Source: Acidimicrobiaceae bacterium (lineage in GTDB: Bacteria > Actinomycetota > Acidimicrobiia > Acidimicrobiales > RAAP-2). Taken from it: 36,350 bases of DNA. Positions 1 to 6,971 of this stretch are shown here, piece by piece. The stretch lies in assembly GCA_027306605.1 (NCBI GenBank), contig DAHUZK010000021.1, positions 1 to 36,350 of the forward strand. The letters run 5' to 3'. Numbering within the stretch: position 1 is the stretch's first letter; each line of letters opens with the position of its first letter. The notes below the pieces were generated by a model, which saw only the letters and a program-made list of their open reading frames with translations, ran no database searches and was not told where the DNA came from. A program made the translations under genes and the position numbers.

Positions 1-320
1 CGCGACATTTCGTCATTCGTGAGAGCACCCACCGCATCCACAATCCCCTGACTCCGGCGAAGCTGGCCCGTCTAGGCGAGGCGTTACTGCTGAGACCGGG
101 GCAGCGATTCCTCGATCTCGCCTGCGGCTCCGGGGAGATGCAGTGCACCTGGGCCCGCGACCACGAGATCACTGGACTCTGTATCGACATCAGATCCGCG
201 TTCATCGAAGGAGCACGAGCCCGGGCCGCTCAACTGGGTGTCGCCGATCGAGTTCGCTTCGAGCATGGCGACGCCGCCGGCTATGTAGCCGACGACCTGG
301 TTGACGGATCGGACATGTAG
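1..320 (+). pseudogene. Truncated class I SAM-dependent methyltransferase
   Basis: The frame is open from the window edge (first full codon at base 3) to a stop at 318-320, giving 105 visible residues. It shows the SAM-binding glycine motif FLDLACGSGE (about residues 36-45), an acidic motif II region CIDI (60-63) and a motif III-like HGDA (88-91). Members of this family continue well over 100 residues beyond this point; here the protein ends abruptly just after YVADDLVDGSDM. The 3' half is therefore missing, and the sequence directly beyond belongs to the tail of a DinB-like gene on the other strand. The start lies outside the window. I call it a 3'-truncated pseudogene; the family is clear, the substrate unknown. 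Confidence 0.7.
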
Positions 321-618
321 GGCGCGCGGTCGGCCATAGATCCAAGGTGCCAGAACAACCAGGCGATCGTCGTCAGTGGTTCCACCCCCTTGCCCTCCAT
401 CGCGGCTCGGATCACGGAGCCATCGAAGTCGGCGACCCAGTCACCGCTGCCGAAGGGGTTGGGCGTGCAGCACTCCTCCCGTGCCGGACGCTCCAGCAGT
501 TCGCAGCGGGCTCCCAGAAGAACTCCTCCTCGCTGAGGTCGGACCAGGCTCGGTTCAGCGTGAACCTCTCAATGAACAGCATCATGTTCAACAAGGTGTC
601 TCCACGACTGCCCGGCAC
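281..618 (-). pseudogene. Frameshifted and truncated DinB-like protein
   Basis: Read on the minus strand, the frame shows a DinB/YfiT-type N-terminus: a helix ending ERFTLNRAWSDLSEEEFFWE, then the typical CWSV. After CWSVRH the frame is lost. One base later the expected sequence resumes as EECCTPNPFGSGDWVADF and continues to LTTIAWLFWHLGSM, the conserved first-His helix of the family. A single-base deletion near 478-486 explains this. Downstream, the second half of the four-helix bundle is absent: the reading runs into the methyltransferase remnant and stops at 281-283. The start is uncertain (a GTG at 616-618 fits). DinB-fold proteins are metal-binding and often thiol-transferase related; this copy should be non-functional. 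Confidence 0.6.
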
Positions 619-956
619 GAGCGGAGTGTATGCCCGGTACCGACAATGAGCCTTGCGACCGCCCCCGACCCCGTTCACCACCTTGCCCGTGATCAGGAGT
701 CCACACGAGACGAAATCGCCGCCGGCAGGATTGAGAATGCGGCGGACTCCCACCAGCAGCCGCTTTCGATCCCCGTCGGCGCTTGGTCGGGCACGAGCGT
801 GGCAACGACCGATTCTGGATTCCCGCCTCACCCGCAAGCACATGGAGGGAGACACATTCGATGACTCACGTGAGCTGCCACCTGGGTTGATAGCGTCCCA
901 GCACAAGTCGAATACCGGCGTGTCGGCCTTGACTCAGAAGAAAGGCTCACGGATCC
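619..956. other. Intergenic stretch, no supported gene
   Basis: These 338 bases lie between the DinB-like remnant and the FkbM gene. Frames are open on both strands but none gives a recognisable protein or a convincing ribosome binding site. The only useful signal is an AGAAAGG at about 939-945, upstream of the next gene. The stretch may hold further decayed sequence. Confidence 0.4.
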
Positions 957-1739
957 GTGACTCAAATGGGGAATGCGTCCAACCAGACCGATGTGTTTCA
1001 CACGCAGTGGAGGAAGCTCTACCGGGGCGCACGCCTGATTCGACAATCGATTTCGCGTCGGTTCAACACCCCGGTAGCCGAAGTGGAATACGACCGACAG
1101 ACTGTACGGATCATGCGACGTGTACTGAACAAGGACACCAATGCCATCGACATAGGTGCAGCATGGGGTGAACTACTCACACCGATCGTCAAATACGCGC
1201 CGCTTGGTCATCATCGGGCTGTCGAGCCTCAGCCGCAATTCGCTGTCAGTCTGCGCAAGACTTTTCCCAACGTAGAGGTCCACGAAGTAGCTCTGAGCGA
1301 CCACAACGGCGAAGCCGAGTTCTTCGTTGTACCCGACTCACCGGGCTACTCGGGTCTGCTCCGCTCCGCTCGTTCCCTGGATATGGAAACATTCACGGTT
1401 CAAATTCGCAAGCTCGACGATCTGATAGCTCTGGATGATCCGGTGGGTTTCATCAAGATTGATGTCGAAGGTGCGGAACTGAATGTTCTACGAGGTGGGC
1501 GCGCATGCCTGCGTCGACACCATCCAGTTATCGTCTTCGAGTACTCCGGTGAAGTACCCGAATTCGGAGTTCGAACCTGGGACGTCTACGACTTCCTTAC
1601 AGAATTGGGCTACGGCATTTTTACGCTGGAACAGTGGCTTCGTCCTGGTGCTGCCCCGCTCGATCGGTCTGAATTCCCGCCACGCCGCCGGGACGCGGGG
1701 TGGCACTGGATGTATATCGCCGAGAGTAGGAGTTGCTGA
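957..1739 (+). CDS. FkbM family methyltransferase
   Basis: A 260-aa SAM-dependent methyltransferase of the FkbM type. Such enzymes usually O-methylate sugars, polyketides or glycans. Visible motifs are the SAM loop AIDIGAAWGE (63-72), the acidic residue in AVEP (88-91), and the family signature GFIKIDVEGAELNVLRGG (164-181). The C-terminal part (VIVFEYSGE, W-rich end) also fits. GTG at 957 is chosen with AGAAAGG about 11 bases upstream; ATG at 966 is an alternative. The gene stands alone. Its codon use is visibly less G/C-biased than that of genes after 12 kb (for example ATA, CAA and ACA codons), which suggests horizontal acquisition, perhaps from a polysaccharide locus. Substrate unknown. 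Confidence 0.85.
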   Translation: MTQMGNASNQTDVFHTQWRKLYRGARLIRQSISRRFNTPVAEVEYDRQTVRIMRRVLNKDTNAIDIGAAWGELLTPIVKYAPLGHHRAVEPQPQFAVSLRKTFPNVEVHEVALSDHNGEAEFFVVPDSPGYSGLLRSARSLDMETFTVQIRKLDDLIALDDPVGFIKIDVEGAELNVLRGGRACLRRHHPVIVFEYSGEVPEFGVRTWDVYDFLTELGYGIFTLEQWLRPGAAPLDRSEFPPRRRDAGWHWMYIAESRSC

Positions 1740-1892
1740 TTTCCGAACCTCGAACGCCCCACTGTCGCAACTCACACCCCGTCGTTGCTCGGCTGTCCTT
1801 CGGCGGGGTCCTGGGGGAGGCCTTCGGCGAAGAGTCGCCTCCGGCCGCTGGAGTGCGAGGATCACTCCGGAATTAGGGCCGACATACCCATA

Positions 1893-2504
1893 TCAGCAGT
1901 TCGCGGGGAGCGCTGCCGGTCTGGCCTCCCGCCACATCAGCCACATCTTCGGAGCGCCGTTCGAGAGCTGCTTCGTGGCAGTGACCTCGAATCCATGCCG
2001 ACGGTAGAACGGCACGTTGCTTTCCTTTTGCGTCTCGAGGTAGGCAGGAAGACCGTCGGCATCGCACTGGCCCAGGACCGGGGCGAGGACTTTCGATGCC
2101 AGCCCGCGCCGCTGCCAGTCGGGGTGTGTGCCCAGACCTTGGAGATACCAGTGCGGCTCGGACGGGTGCACCTCCGTCAACTCGCCGAAGACGCCAAGGG
2201 CACGATCGACCCTCTCACCCGCCGCCTCAGCGAATGGTTCAGCCATCATCCCGATCTGCTCCTCGCTGAAGTCCGAGCATCCCGGTGGAGCCCATACCGC
2301 TGTACAGACACCGTCATCGGTCGTGTAGATGCTCTCGTGGACCATGGATGCTCGAAGAAGGCCGTCGAACATCAGGGTCGCCCGTCGGTCAAAATCGTCG
2401 GGAGGAAGCATCCATGTAATCAAAGGGTCGTCTTCAAATGCTCGCATTTGGACACGTGCCATCTGAGGAACGTCAGCGAGCGTTGCCAGTCGAACTGTCG
2501 TCAC
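1893..2504 (-). CDS. GNAT family N-acetyltransferase
   Basis: A 203-aa single-domain GNAT acetyltransferase using acetyl-CoA to modify an amine. The N-terminal strand VRLATLADVPQMARV and the CoA pyrophosphate-binding loop LGTHPDWQRRGLASKVL (124-140; core Q-R-R-G-L-A) are clear. The C-terminal region LETQKESNVPFYRRHGFEV (157-174) is the usual beta5-alpha4 segment with the conserved Asn and Tyr. Length is slightly above the 150-180 aa norm. The start is GTG at 2504; upstream on the minus strand a TAGGGT hexamer lies about 10 bases away, so the transcript could be leaderless. Downstream it converges with the FkbM gene. Substrate cannot be told from sequence. Confidence 0.85.
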   Translation of the reverse strand: MTTVRLATLADVPQMARVQMRAFEDDPLITWMLPPDDFDRRATLMFDGLLRASMVHESIYTTDDGVCTAVWAPPGCSDFSEEQIGMMAEPFAEAAGERVDRALGVFGELTEVHPSEPHWYLQGLGTHPDWQRRGLASKVLAPVLGQCDADGLPAYLETQKESNVPFYRRHGFEVTATKQLSNGAPKMWLMWREARPAALPANC

Positions 2505-2614
2505 CGGTGCACCCTATTCGACGATCTCCGGGTGACGAGGCGTCCGAGATCGCAGCGTGTTCCCGCCTCAGATGGCGGCATCGAACACGACCGCCAGGAG
2601 CTCAGCGACTCAAG

Positions 2615-3091
2615 TCACAGACCCTTCTTGACCGTTCGCTCCAAGATGCCGAGCGTCGCCCTCAGGGCTGACTCCGGCACGATTGGGAAGCGGCCCTTGA
2701 TGTCGTCGCCGATTCTTGACCAGTCATAGTACGAGGTCACTTCGGTGACTCCATCCTCACCAGGATGCAATCGGTACCCGTAGAAGTGCGGGAACGGAAT
2801 GTCGGGACCAAGATTCCACGCGATCTCCTTATCGCGCTCGAAGCGGATGATGTGCACGGTCACGTCGTACCTGCCCATTGGAAGGTCGTTGAGCGATTCT
2901 CGGTCCATGTGGATGACGAACGTGTCCCCGACCTTCTCCGCTGGTTCACCGGTGTAGTCCTGCAGCATTCCAGATGCATCGATAGCCACGTGGCCTGCCG
3001 GACTCCTCACGATGTCGAAGATCGCGGCGGGTGGCGCGGAAATGGGCCGCGTCACCTCGAGTCGGTCCTGCAGGTAGACGGTATCGGGCAT
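2615..3091 (-). CDS. SRPBCC / polyketide-cyclase-like protein
   Basis: A 158-aa protein with the START/SRPBCC helix-grip fold pattern: VTRPISAPPAAIFDIVRSP at the N-terminus, a central VTVHIIRFERDKEIAWN strand pair, and a long C-terminal helix ending LGILERTVKKGL. This fold binds hydrophobic ligands and serves lipid carriers, cyclases and toxins alike, so no function is assigned. The start at 3091 (ATG) is preferred over an in-frame start at 3145 because AAGGAG lies 7 bases upstream. It is divergent from the gene at 3184. Confidence 0.8.
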   Translation of the reverse strand: MPDTVYLQDRLEVTRPISAPPAAIFDIVRSPAGHVAIDASGMLQDYTGEPAEKVGDTFVIHMDRESLNDLPMGRYDVTVHIIRFERDKEIAWNLGPDIPFPHFYGYRLHPGEDGVTEVTSYYDWSRIGDDIKGRFPIVPESALRATLGILERTVKKGL

Positions 3092-3142
3092 GTGGACTCC
3101 TTGGGCGTTCGGGCTCGGATGCCGAACGATAGATGGGTGCAC

Positions 3143-3148
3143 CATAAT
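3143..3148 (+). promoter_or_regulatory. Possible -10 element (CATAAT)
   Basis: CATAAT lies 36 bases before the ATG at 3184, in the gap between two divergent genes. No clear -35 is seen. It is one of the few AT-rich hexamers in this gap, so it is a candidate promoter only. Confidence 0.3.
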
Positions 3149-3183
3149 CTGGACGTTGGCGACCCGTCAGGAGGCCGAATCGA

Positions 3184-3618
3184 ATGCGTAATCCCGCGCT
3201 TGAGCCCCTCGACGTGCTGGTCGGCGAATGGAAGCTCACGCTGACAGACTGTTGGTTCCTCGAATCCCGCGACGTCGAGCAAGAGGGCCGAGCAGTTGGC
3301 CGCTGGCTGGGCGAAGCATTCCTGGAGCTGGACGCGTTGCTCGAAGGTGTCCCCACATGGCACTTCGTCTTCGGGCGGAGCGACGCCCGCGACCAGCTCG
3401 TGGTGCTCTATCACGACCCTCGGCCGACTTCCCGCACGTTCGACATGAGCGTTCGCGGCAGTGAGTGGACCTGGTTACGGCAGGACCCCGACTTCCACCA
3501 GCGCTTCGTTGCTACCGTCACTCCGGAACGGATCGATGGTCGATGGGAGGCGTCGGATGACGGTGGAACGACGTGGCGAAAGGACTTCGACCTGATCTTC
3601 GATCGCGTTGTGGCATGA
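3184..3618 (+). CDS. Uncharacterised 144-aa protein, LDVLVGEW type
   Basis: The protein starts LEPLDVLVGEWKLTLTD and ends GGTTWRKDFDLIFDRV, a pattern I recall from small conserved actinobacterial proteins built as a single beta-barrel-like domain with regularly spaced Trp and Arg residues (GEW, PTWHFVFGR, SEWTWLR, DPDFHQRF, IDGRWEAS). The alternating strands suggest a lipocalin/nitrobindin-like or DUF1579-like barrel, but this is inference. ATG 3184 has AGGAGG 9 bases upstream (3169-3174). The stop overlaps the ATG of the next small ORF in an ATGA, so the two are probably translated together. Confidence 0.75.
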   Translation: MRNPALEPLDVLVGEWKLTLTDCWFLESRDVEQEGRAVGRWLGEAFLELDALLEGVPTWHFVFGRSDARDQLVVLYHDPRPTSRTFDMSVRGSEWTWLRQDPDFHQRFVATVTPERIDGRWEASDDGGTTWRKDFDLIFDRVVA

Positions 3619-3788
3619 GCGGCACGACGATCGCCCGGAGCGGGTGCCCGAGCCGAGCGGCGAAGCCCGGAGCGCGGCGCCGGAAGAGCGGATCGGATGT
3701 CGGGGGTGGTGATGGCTCCATGACGGACGAGCTGGTACCGACGTGCGTCATGCGCTCGATGAGGTGCGACAAGGAGGCGGAGGAGTGA
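3615..3788 (+). CDS. Possible 57-aa coupled small protein
   Basis: A short ORF begins at ATG 3615, inside the ATGA that ends the previous gene, and its TGA (3786-3788) overlaps the GTG start of the glycosyltransferase in a GTGA. About 49 of 57 codons end in G or C, which matches real genes here. The product has a basic, Gly/Ser-rich first half (KPGARRRKSG) and an acidic end (CDKEAEE), with three Cys. I recognise no domain. It may be a true small protein, or only a translated spacer that carries ribosomes to the next gene. Confidence 0.4.
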   Translation: MSGTTIARSGCPSRAAKPGARRRKSGSDVGGGDGSMTDELVPTCVMRSMRCDKEAEE

Positions 3789-4933
3789 AGGTCCTCACCG
3801 TGGCGACGCCGGGTTCAGGCCATGTGAACCCCATGATGCCGTTGATCGAAGCATTTCTGGCCCAAGGGGACGAGGTGACCGTGGCGGCCGGGGATGATCC
3901 CGGAGGCGTGGTGGCTCGCAGCGGGGCCGCCTTCCGCGTTGCAGGTCGGGGTGAGATGGATTGGTTCGACGATCTGCGGGCTCGAGTACTCCACGGGCAG
4001 CCCGGGGACGGGATCGCGCCCGAACGGATCAACCACTACTTCATGCCCAGGCTGTTCGCCGAGATCGCCGTCCCGGACATGATCGACGACGTCGTCGCCA
4101 TAGGTCGGGAGTTCGGGCCGGATCTTGTCTTCTTCGAGACGTACGCACTCGCAGGTCCGTTGGCGGCGAAGGTGCTGGGCGTTCCCGCTGTGCACCAACT
4201 CATCGGCCCGGTGCCCCCGTTCGATGTGACCACCCTCGCCGACGACGCCGTGTCGCCGGTTTGGCGTTCGTTCCAATGCTCGACTCCGGGCCACGGCGGG
4301 CTGTACGAGGGAAGGACGATTCAGATCAGCCCGCCTACGCTGGAGGCCCGGGCGGTGCCGGCTGGCGAGGTGCTGGCGATGCGCCCAGCGCCCCTGCCCG
4401 CTACTGACCCGGTGTCGATGGACCCTCCGTTCGTCTACCTGACGCTCGGGACCTTCTTCGCCGGCAACACCGACGTGTTCCAAACGGTGCTGGCCGGCCT
4501 GGGCGACGAGGACCTCGAGGTCCTCGTCACGGTCGGCGCCGACAATGACCCTGCCGCGCTTGGTGCGGTGGCCGGGAACGTCCGGGTCGAGCGATATGTC
4601 CCGCAGGCCGAGCTGCTTCCTCGGTGCTCCGTGGTCGTCCACCATGGTGGTGCCGGCACCATGTACGGCGCACTGGCCCACGGCCTTCCTCAGATCGTCC
4701 TGCCGCAGGGCGCGGACAACTTCGTCAACGGTGACCTCTTGGCCCACTGCGGCGCAGGGGTGTGCATCGGACCGGATGAGGCGAGCCCCGAATCCGTGCG
4801 GGACGCGGTGCGACTGGTGTTGACCGACCCGTCGTACCGCGGCGCCGCCCAGCGGCTGGCCGAAGAGCTCGCCACTCTGCCCGAGCCGGTCCGGGTGGCC
4901 CGACAGCTGCGGGATCGCAGAAACGGGGACTGA
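3785..4933 (+). CDS. GT1-family glycosyltransferase (MGT/EryCIII type)
   Basis: A 382-aa GT-B glycosyltransferase that transfers a nucleotide-activated sugar to a small acceptor. The N-terminal Rossmann half opens VKVLTVATPGSGHVNPMMPL with the acceptor-side GH motif. The C-terminal donor half has FVYLTLGTFF, then RYVPQAELLPRC, and the donor-binding signature HHGGAGTMYGALAHGLPQI followed by PQGADN (about residues 280-325). GTG 3785 is chosen because GGAGG(C)GGAGGA ends directly before it and the first residues are the canonical strand; an ATG-like start further up would add an unrelated 14-residue extension. The gene resembles antibiotic and glycolipid glycosyltransferases; the acceptor is unknown. 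Confidence 0.88.
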   Translation: MKVLTVATPGSGHVNPMMPLIEAFLAQGDEVTVAAGDDPGGVVARSGAAFRVAGRGEMDWFDDLRARVLHGQPGDGIAPERINHYFMPRLFAEIAVPDMIDDVVAIGREFGPDLVFFETYALAGPLAAKVLGVPAVHQLIGPVPPFDVTTLADDAVSPVWRSFQCSTPGHGGLYEGRTIQISPPTLEARAVPAGEVLAMRPAPLPATDPVSMDPPFVYLTLGTFFAGNTDVFQTVLAGLGDEDLEVLVTVGADNDPAALGAVAGNVRVERYVPQAELLPRCSVVVHHGGAGTMYGALAHGLPQIVLPQGADNFVNGDLLAHCGAGVCIGPDEASPESVRDAVRLVLTDPSYRGAAQRLAEELATLPEPVRVARQLRDRRNGD

Positions 4934-5067
4934 GCACCGCCGTTGAGCCGATCCTGCGGTGGCGTAGTCCTGCGCTCCCTCTGCCCGTCCCGTCACCCCC
5001 GTCAGCCTGCCGCGGCCCTCGGCCGTGCGCAGCACCCTTCCGGCGCCGGTGAGGGTACGCTGCAGAT

Positions 5068-5424
5068 ACGTACTACTACGGTCACGGCTCCACGTGGATC
5101 GCCCTGGCGGTCTTTGTCGGCGTGTTCGCGCTGCGCGCCATGTCCTCGCAGGGCCGTCGACGGTATCGCCGGGGCGCTCCAACCCCGATGAGCTCGTTCA
5201 CGAACGCGCCATCGCCGAGACAGGCCACCTCCGACGTCATCGAACCGTCGTCGGGCGACGTTCCCTTCACCGGGATCGCTCCCGGCTGGCTGATCGATCC
5301 TTCCGGCCGGCACGAGAAGCGGTATTGGTCAGGATCTGCGTGGACCGAGCACGTGAGCGACGGCGGGGTTCCGGGGACCGACCCACCTCCTCCGGGCCCT
5401 GCCGGGGGAGAGGGATCCTCGTAG
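5068..5424 (+). CDS. DUF2510 membrane protein, start codon unclear
   Basis: The C-terminal half carries a clear DUF2510 motif, APGWLIDPSGRHEKRYWSGS followed by AWTEHVSDGG. Upstream is one hydrophobic segment, STWIALAVFVGVFALRAM, then a basic stretch SSQGRRRYRRG, as in membrane-anchored DUF2510 proteins. The frame is open from 5053, but no ATG, GTG or TTG precedes the membrane segment; GTG 5122 would cut it in half. I place the start at ACG 5068 (T-Y-Y-Y-G-H-G), 12 bases after GGTGAGGG, because coding-like third-position bias begins there and ACG is one base from ATG. A sequencing error, a mutated start or non-standard initiation are all possible. Confidence 0.55.
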   Translation, partial: TYYYGHGSTWIALAVFVGVFALRAMSSQGRRRYRRGAPTPMSSFTNAPSPRQATSDVIEPSSGDVPFTGIAPGWLIDPSGRHEKRYWSGSAWTEHVSDGGVPGTDPPPPGPAGGEGSS

Positions 5425-5531
5425 CCGCCGCGGCGGCCCTTTCCCGACCGGCTCGGGCCCTACGCGATGTCGATGGACATGCTGGCCGCTCTTTTCGCCC
5501 TGGCCGCTTCCCACCATGATGGAGGGCGGTA

Positions 5532-5550
5532 CGAGCGAACGGTTCGCTCG
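5532..5550. promoter_or_regulatory. 19-bp perfect palindrome upstream of 5571 gene
   Basis: CGAGCGAAC-G-GTTCGCTCG has 9-bp perfect arms around one central base and ends 20 bases before the GTG at 5571, just ahead of its GGAGG. It could be an operator for a dimeric regulator. A hairpin would need to open some arm bases to form a loop. Confidence 0.5.
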
Positions 5551-5570
5551 GTTACCGTCGAGGAGGTCCT

Positions 5571-5843
5571 GTGGATGGAGCCGGGTTCCCCACGCATGAC
5601 GTCGCGATGCTGAAGCTTCTCGTCGGCGCCGTCACCGGCCAGTACGAACTCTCGGAAGACGACCGGCAAGCGGTGGGAGAGTGGACCGTCGATCATGCGG
5701 GCGTACCCGAGGTGCGAGAGCTACTCGTCAAGATCGTCAGGTCCCAGATCGTGGAGACGTCGGAGTTCCGCGTGAAGGTTGCCGAGGCCATTCGGGAGAA
5801 GCTGCAGCAAGCCGATGCGGGCTCGGGCTCCGGTTCCGGCTGA
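5571..5843 (+). CDS. Uncharacterised 90-aa helical protein
   Basis: A small, mostly helical protein with alternating acidic and hydrophobic residues (YELSEDDRQAVGEW, VPEVRELLVKIVRSQIVE, EFRVKVAEAIREKLQQAD) and a GSGSGSG tail. No family is recognised. GTG 5571 follows GAGGAGG closely, which fixes the start. The gene ends 5 bases before the stop of the convergent methyltransferase. The palindrome just upstream suggests it is separately regulated. Confidence 0.65.
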   Translation: MDGAGFPTHDVAMLKLLVGAVTGQYELSEDDRQAVGEWTVDHAGVPEVRELLVKIVRSQIVETSEFRVKVAEAIREKLQQADAGSGSGSG

Positions 5844-5848
5844 GCGCC

Positions 5849-6721
5849 TCAGGCCCCATCCCGGGGTCCACGTCGCTTCAGGGCCACGGCCAGCACACCC
5901 GTGTCGTCCTGTCGGCCGACGTCGGGCCGCAATGGTTCGGCACGACCTATGAACGCAGGTGCCTCGGGATTTGTCCGGCGAAACGAATGAAAACCACAAT
6001 TGAGATCGACGTCGTCGACGACCACCGCGCCACCTGACGTCAGCGCGTTCCAGGCATGTTCCAGTTCGAACAGCAGGTTGCGCTCGGTGTGCTTGCTGTC
6101 GTGCACGAACAAGTCGATCGTGCCGATTCGGGAAAGAAGAGGTCGGAGCCTTCGTTGGCTCGAGCCGGCGACGTACGTCCACGAGGGGCGAAGTCGGTCG
6201 GGAACCGCCAGACCGATCTCACCGTGGATGTCGGGCTCGCCGGGCGGTGGCAGATCGATGCTCCAGAGATGACCGTGGCCGTTCTCGGCCAGCGCCTCGA
6301 GGATGAAGCGGGAGGTGATCCCGCGCGCAACTCCCGTTTCAAGTAGGTGCTCCGGTCGCAGGTGTCGTGTCATGCAGTAGACAGTGCGCGAGAGCGCCGT
6401 GTCGCCGTCCGCCCAACCGTCCTGCCCGAAGACCCCTCGCCCCACCTCGTTCACCTGTGCCTGCACGGACCCCATGACCTCCTCCCACAAGTCATGGAAT
6501 CGCCTTTGGTCGGGGCAGGGCCACGCGGCACCGATCGTCTCGTGCAGGTTCTCCTCCCACTGCAGGTCGATCGGATAGGGACAGGGGGGCCAGGGCATGA
6601 AGTGCGGGGTGTGCGAACGCTTCGCTCGCTGTTCGCCTCGTTCCCCCCAGCGCTCACGCAGGGAGATCGCCCATTCCACCGGATCGCTCGAGAAGCTCTT
6701 CAGTTCCCGGCCGAGATCCAC
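5849..6721 (-). CDS. Class I SAM methyltransferase (Methyltransf_24-like)
   Basis: A 290-aa protein with an approximately 110-aa N-terminal region and a Rossmann methyltransferase core. Motifs are HLLETGVARGITSRFI (125-140; SAM loop), LWSIDLPPP (152-160; acidic residue after strand 2), IDLFVHDSKHTERN (202-215) and GGAVVVDDVDLN (230-241). This arrangement matches the cephalosporin-hydroxylase/Methyltransf_24 group, often found with glycan or secondary-metabolite genes. The start is GTG 6721; no strong ribosome binding site is visible, so the start is less certain. It is convergent with the 90-aa gene. Substrate unknown. Confidence 0.8.
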   Translation of the reverse strand: MDLGRELKSFSSDPVEWAISLRERWGERGEQRAKRSHTPHFMPWPPCPYPIDLQWEENLHETIGAAWPCPDQRRFHDLWEEVMGSVQAQVNEVGRGVFGQDGWADGDTALSRTVYCMTRHLRPEHLLETGVARGITSRFILEALAENGHGHLWSIDLPPPGEPDIHGEIGLAVPDRLRPSWTYVAGSSQRRLRPLLSRIGTIDLFVHDSKHTERNLLFELEHAWNALTSGGAVVVDDVDLNCGFHSFRRTNPEAPAFIGRAEPLRPDVGRQDDTGVLAVALKRRGPRDGA

Positions 6722-6971
6722 GGCACATGTCTATCCGATGTCACTCGCCGAGAACGGTGCCACCCGCCTCACCCTCCCCGCATTGGTTCGCGGCAACCTG
6801 CATCGGGTTCTGCCAGGCCTCGTTCGCGCCACGCATGAGCGCATGGGGAGGGGGCACCGTGGTGGCGCAAACGGGCTGGCAGGTCCGAAGGCGCGCACGC
6901 CATCGTGACTGACGTCGCGCGCAGGACACCCCGAGTCATTTCCTGCGAGTGCCGAACGAAACCACCTCTGT

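Noticed and set aside
3720..3788. 22-codon ORF before the glycosyltransferase as a separate leader
   Set aside because: It is simply the end of the longer in-frame 57-aa ORF, which has the better coupled start.
5424..5437. GCCGCCGCGGCGGC palindrome
   Set aside because: Low-complexity GCC/GGC run with no loop or T-run, beginning on the last base of the DUF2510 stop codon; likely chance at this GC.
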